From Orbilia blumenaviensis (lineage: Eukaryota > Ascomycota > Orbiliomycetes > Orbiliales > Orbiliaceae): a DNA stretch of 64,000 bases. The position numbers were made by a program, and so were the translations under genes. The notes under the pieces were generated by a model that saw nothing but the letters and a program-made list of their open reading frames with translations, searched no databases and was not told where the DNA came from. The DNA is taken from contig JAVHNS010000015.1 of assembly GCA_036872755.1 (NCBI GenBank), forward strand, positions 124,001 through 188,000. The letters are read 5' to 3'. How positions within the stretch are numbered: the stretch's first letter is position 1; every line of letters starts with the position of its first letter. Positions 59,745 through 64,000 of the stretch are shown here, in pieces.

Positions 59745-61275
59745 ATGTTTGCCGCTGTGAAGCTCATTTCTCGATTGGTATCGAGTATTGGCTTCATCCT
59801 ACTGATCATAGTATCAGTTCCTCTCGCCTTCGATGTCGGTGGTAGGGATTGCGGTCTCGCTTTCTCTCTCGCCATATCGACCTTCTATTGGTTGCTGTCT
59901 ATCCTACGCCTCGCTATAAATCGAAAACGACATCTCTGGCCCCTCCTATACCTCCTAGGCGCTTTACAATACCTCATAGTACCCGCCTTGTTGATTTTCA
60001 ACCTCGACAGATTCCAAACCGACCCTCCTCCCTTTGACAGTACTGCTAGGAAAGTCAGAAGAGTTATTGGTTTTACTGCAGACGAACCAGAGCCCGTCGG
60101 TGGCGAGGATCCGATACTATGGGATAGACTGACCATCGTCCCATGGAACGCCTTCCTTACGATATTCACTCCTATATTTCAACTAGTTGAGGGATTCTGC
60201 ACCCTTCTCGTTATCCAGTCCGTTGGTCAGATCGGGCGTTGGCTCGTCCACCGCAAGAAATCCGACACTTGGAATGTATGTTGCCCTATACTATTGATGT
60301 TTGCTTAAATAATGATTATAGCTAATTTCTCGATTCAGATTGCCCTGCTGGTGGCCTCTGGTTCGATCATCACATCTGCTTTCTACTTTATTTACCGCAT
60401 ATATACCTTCCCAGATATCACTGCTATTGATGCCACCCTCATAGGTGTAGCAGTCACGAGCTCCCTCTTTCTCTGCGGTTATGGCATAGCTAGCGGTAGA
60501 GGGAGCTCAATTGAAAGCTCTCTCCTGGTATGTCATCATGTGTACTAGACCGTTATCTCTAAATACTAACGATGTCCTAGTTTTCGTACGTAGTCTTGTG
60601 TATGTATCAGATCTTCACAGACTACAAGCCAAACAACCCTCCAGAAGTCTCAGAGAAGCCTGACTTTCCTCCCCTCCCACCTTTTATCATATCCTCTGTC
60701 TCCAACATATCAGAATCCCTCCTTCAGGTCCTGCCTCTTGCGATCACCTCCGCCTTTATTTTCATCCGTTCCGCTCTGGACACAATCCCTCCGTCAGTGC
60801 TAGTTTCTCTAGCATATAGACTTTTTGTTCTTAATGCGAGCACAAAGATCATACCTGCCGTCCGGGAAGGCAAAAGTCTGAGCATCCAAGACGAAAATGA
60901 AGACGACCCAGGATCAGGCGGTACTACCCGCTTTCTGGCTTTCATCAGAAGCTTCAGCCCTGTCGCTATGATCACAGTATATACGAACCTGTTGATGATG
61001 CACTTCGAAGCGATGCGAGGCGGAGAACTCGGGGTAGCCGTCGGGAAGATGGGATGGATCAATATGTTGATCTGGACTCCATTAGGGGCTGAGATATGGC
61101 GATGGGTAAACGTCCTAGCTACACGTAAGTTTCTCTGACAATAGTAAAATATATTTCTGTGGCACAAGGTTTCTAACACGTAATTATAGTCGCCTTATAT
61201 TCCTTCGAGCTCTGTCAGGCACAGGCAGACGACGAGGACGGTACTACATTGACAAGTCATTGGAAGACGGATTAA
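59745..61275 (+). CDS. ICE2: ER membrane protein ICE2
   Basis: Polytopic ER membrane protein; in yeast Ice2 supports cortical ER inheritance and lipid synthesis by restraining the Nem1-Spo7 phosphatase. Exons 59745-60275, 60339-60527, 60581-61124 and 61190-61275 give 449 aa, with introns of 63, 53 and 65 nt (GTATGT, GTATGT, GTAAGT donors; CTAAC branch in the second). The diagnostic N-terminal VGGRDCGLAFSL lies at about 31-42, after a first hydrophobic helix (IGFILLIIVSVPLAF). About eight further hydrophobic segments follow, e.g. PLLYLLGALQYLIVPALLIF, LLVASGSIITSAFYFIY and PVAMITVYTNLLMM. The short last exon ends SHWKTD. Topology and motif agree with the Ice2 family, and every splice keeps frame. 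Confidence 0.9.
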
Positions 61276-61864
61276 AGCTTTACCAGTGAACTTATGGCAC
61301 TTTCAACGCTTTCCCTACTTTTTCATGCTACATCCCCCCCTTTTTTTCTCTCCCTCTTTTGAATGATCTGTGATCATAAGACCCCCAATACACACGGGCT
61401 CGACGGAATACTACACAATACGTCGAGCGCCCTTATCACTAAAGACTTGGTTTCTCTGTATTTATATTTCCCGCCCCACCTAAAACACACAATTTTTTTT
61501 CATCCGTGGTTTATGGGCAGATGTATCATTCCCCCCTTTTTATCGTTATAATGCTTTATTCGGGTTCTATATTCGGTGTTCCTCTTTTCTTTTTCCCTTT
61601 TCCCTTTATTTGCTACAAGATACATGTATGATACCCCTGGATGTTTACTTTGAGATGACGACGCGATGATGATACAGAAGAGGAATGGAACACGACGAGA
61701 TAAGTCAGGAGGAAATAATGACAGAAAACGATAATGAATTTGTCATGGACGATACAAAAGTTTTTCTTGATTGTAGACTACCCTTTTAGATACATAATAC
61801 TTTCCTTCCGCTTATATGAATAACAACTTCGAAGATGAAACGTATCAGCCTATCCTGTTGCCTT
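61276..61864. other. convergent 3' intergenic region
   Basis: Between the ends of ICE2 (plus) and the YCII-domain gene (minus). T- and C-rich stretches near 61335 and 61520. No gene seen. Confidence 0.5.
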
Positions 61865-62246
61865 TTACTCTTTCCCTTCCTCACTACCAGAAGCGGTAGC
61901 TGCACCACCTCCCAAACTCAACTCCTTCACATTTGATACCCCAGCTTTGAACCTAATTATTCTCGCATTCTCCCAATCCCACACCCCACCAGTCGAATAA
62001 GGATCAGTCCTCAACCACTCCCTAACCGCCTCTTCACCACTACCCGCCGGAAGTTCCAGAGCCAAGGATGAGCCTGCGAATGGCCATGTATCTGGTGATG
62101 CTGAAGTAGATGGTTGGGAAGAAAGATAGGCACCGCCAAAAAGGGTCCGAGGAAGGGAGGTGGGTGATTCTTGAGAGATTTTTGTAAAGTGTTTGGGACG
62201 GACGGCAAGGCGGGGGGCGGATGGGTGGTCCGGAACTATGATGAAG
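61865..62246 (-). CDS. YCII-domain protein, 3' exon (first exon uncertain)
   Basis: The exon 62246-61865 encodes 127 residues reading FIIVPDHPSAPRLAVRPKH, then RTLFGGAYLSSQPS and TGGVWDWENARIIRFKAGVS. This is the YCII-like (YciI, dimeric alpha+beta) fold of small, mostly uncharacterised proteins. The exon starts after AAACAG; upstream in frame lies a stop, so the ATG must be in an earlier exon, with splicing in phase 2. One candidate is 62600-62554, ATG AAT GGC to AAT CT|GTAAAG, joining in frame across a 307-nt intron, but this is weak. If no first exon exists, the copy would be a broken gene. The C-terminus (AATASGSEEGKE) is a short acidic tail. The domain call is good; completeness is unresolved. 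Confidence 0.7.
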
Positions 62247-63540
62247 CTGTTTACATTTTTGATCAGGAAAGTTCAGCAACTCCTAGACGATATGGATATT
62301 TTTCCAGGAAAGTATCTTGAAAATTAAATGCCCTCGTGGCTCATAGTTCCAATATAGTTTTAGACAGCTTGTGATCTCAGGGATCTGACGGTGCTGAGCA
62401 AACAATCGTAAGATATTCCAGCAACAAGATCGAAGACAGTCCAAAATACAACAAAGAACTAAAATACTATGCATCATAGTAATGACAGATAGACAAGTGG
62501 TACCACTAACTGTTGAACAAAAATAAACGTAGTTTAGGTTCGTGTCCCTTTACAGATTGCGGCAGTTTAGTCTAGATGCAACACAGACTTCGCCATTCAT
62601 ACCATACGCCATGTATCATGATGGGATACATATTAAACACTTGCGATAAAGGAATATCGAAAAACATTAGATATACTTTGTCCCTTGATTACTGTTCTTC
62701 TTTCTATGGAATTCTCCATCCTCGACGAAATAATGAAACGTGGACTTACTACTGTTCAGTCGCCATAGTTAATTGATATAAAAAATGTGATCTAGTGGGA
62801 AATGTGTGAAGGATCTGAATAGCGAGATGTAGAAGAGAGTGGTATTTTTGGGAGCGTTTTAAATACAAACATAGCAGCATTAAAGTTACGGCCACCAGGG
62901 CTCAGTTTCTCCGCCGGCCTAAGTGCCACTGACCTATGCTGGTTCGGTGTCCTGTGTTGGAATTTAGACTGTCGATCAGGGAAATCCAACGTCCTGACAA
63001 CACAGTTACACTGGCCTCGGTGTCCCGTTGGGCTGATTCAACCTTGTGGATGACTTCTTGTATAAGCGGCGATGCCACGACTTCAGAAAACCCGACAATT
63101 AATTAATAGTCATCTTGAACTGCAAATACGGAAACACTCGGCGTTTAATTCTCTCAGGATATAGAAACTGTATCTTTCTTCTATTCACGTAGATATGTCT
63201 TTCAATACTTCCTACTTGTACTTTCCACATCAGTTGGACACTACGCATGAGTTAGAGCCCGATGGCTTACACCTAGCTATAGCCTGTATACTAACAACAG
63301 TCATATGCAAGGGACACACTGGCTGATGATCATGAATATCGAATTCTCTGATCAGTCTCCATCGCAGTATGTGTCAGTTTTCTAGCATCTTCGCTATCTT
63401 TTGTACTTTAAGAAACAGCACTTGGAGGGAATTCCGGAATAGTTCTCGAGGTCTCCTACCTAAGTATCTACAAATCTCACCTTACATTTTCGGCACTAGT
63501 ATACGGCTATTCACAGTAAAAAGCACATAAATTGACCACA
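62247..63540. other. intergenic region, possible YCII first exon
   Basis: This may include the YCII first exon (candidate 62600-62554) and contains the promoter of the secreted-protein gene starting at 63541. Other frames are short and without domains. No RNA gene or repeat worth naming. Confidence 0.4.
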
Positions 63541-64000
63541 ATGCTTTTACTTCTTCCTGGACTTCTCGTCTTAGGGCTGTCAGGTCCAGTGGCCTCTAAA
63601 AGGGCGGTAGATGAAGAGGCCACCACTATCACAAGCACTAAATACGAAACTGTTACCCCGACTTTCACAGAAACATTGGGTGAACGACAACAGGAGGGGT
63701 TCTGCTTTGGGCAAGGGGGGCTGGAACTATGCTCAGATATCCGGGCTGAATGGGCTTCTAACCAATTCGAATCTATGAATGGCACCTCTGGCGGGAACCC
63801 TAGCGGCACTTCCACCTCTACCTCACCGAGTGCAAGCGCAAGTGCCGAATACCAGCAGATTATTTCTGGTAGTGCTTTCCAGCTTTTTGTTACAACAGAC
63901 GACGGTACGATTTCATATGTTTCAATAAATTCGGATGGGTTTGCCTATCTCATTGGCTCGCGGAATGGGCAGTTATTCCAATGGACACAATCCTCCCTCA
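63541..64000 (+). CDS. secreted Ser/Thr-rich protein, 5' part only
   Basis: An ATG-initiated frame stays open for 153 codons and runs off the window end. It begins MLLLLPGLLVLGLSGPVASK, a clear signal peptide, followed at once by a Lys-Arg pair (SKR|AVDEE) that could be a Kex2-type processing site. Then come a Thr-rich stretch (TTITSTKYETVTPT), a short Cys-containing block (GFCFGQGGLELCSD), a Ser/Thr/Gly linker (GTSTSTSPSASAS) and a segment like a beta-rich surface domain (SAFQLFVTTDDG, SDGFAYLIGSRNGQLFQW). Overall it resembles an extracellular or wall-anchored protein. I do not recognise the family, and the 3' end is missing. Confidence 0.7.
   Translation, partial: MLLLLPGLLVLGLSGPVASKRAVDEEATTITSTKYETVTPTFTETLGERQQEGFCFGQGGLELCSDIRAEWASNQFESMNGTSGGNPSGTSTSTSPSASASAEYQQIISGSAFQLFVTTDDGTISYVSINSDGFAYLIGSRNGQLFQWTQSSL

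Overview
The window is chromosomal DNA of a filamentous ascomycete (Pezizomycotina). The protein set points there: a purine-nucleoside-phosphorylase/NB-ARC/TPR receptor, a fungal-specific transcription factor, EFM6, HLJ1, SIW14, RIB7, COQ4, Ima1, AIM19-like and ICE2. So does gene architecture: most introns are 54-180 nt, start GTAAGT or GTATGT, carry a CTAAC/CTGAC-like branch site and end in YAG. The class cannot be fixed from the sequence. Intergenic DNA is rich in poly-T, CT tracts and microsatellites. I see no transposon, rRNA, tRNA or CRISPR array.

Left part (1-19.1 kb): a serine-rich unknown protein (520 aa), EFM6 lysine methyltransferase (four exons, rebuilt here), a small three-exon gene at 8320-8934, a 1032-aa disordered R/G/P/Q-rich protein with a heptapeptide minisatellite, a P-loop AAA_33-type protein with a 690-nt intron, and a 482-aa protein with an acidic C-terminus.

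Centre (19.5-28.2 kb): a complete fungal NLR-like receptor with 13 TPR units, then the ER J-protein HLJ1 divergently arranged across a shared 1.5-kb intergenic region, then a small signal-peptide protein with four close cysteines and a K/Q-rich tail. From 28.2 to 41.4 kb only one gene is convincing, a SIW14-type inositol-pyrophosphate phosphatase, between two gene-free stretches of 6.2 and 5.6 kb.

Right part (41.4-64 kb), denser and mostly housekeeping: a Q-rich unknown protein, RIB7 and COQ4 tail to tail, a short-chain dehydrogenase, a transcription factor lacking a zinc cluster, a MAG1-type DNA glycosylase, an AIM19-like mitochondrial membrane protein, the inner-nuclear-membrane protein Ima1, ICE2, a YCII-domain protein whose first exon is uncertain, and the start of a secreted protein cut by the window end. 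There is no biosynthetic cluster. The most notable locus is the NLR receptor with its repeat array. All exon structures were inferred by hand from reading frame and splice consensus, without transcript data.
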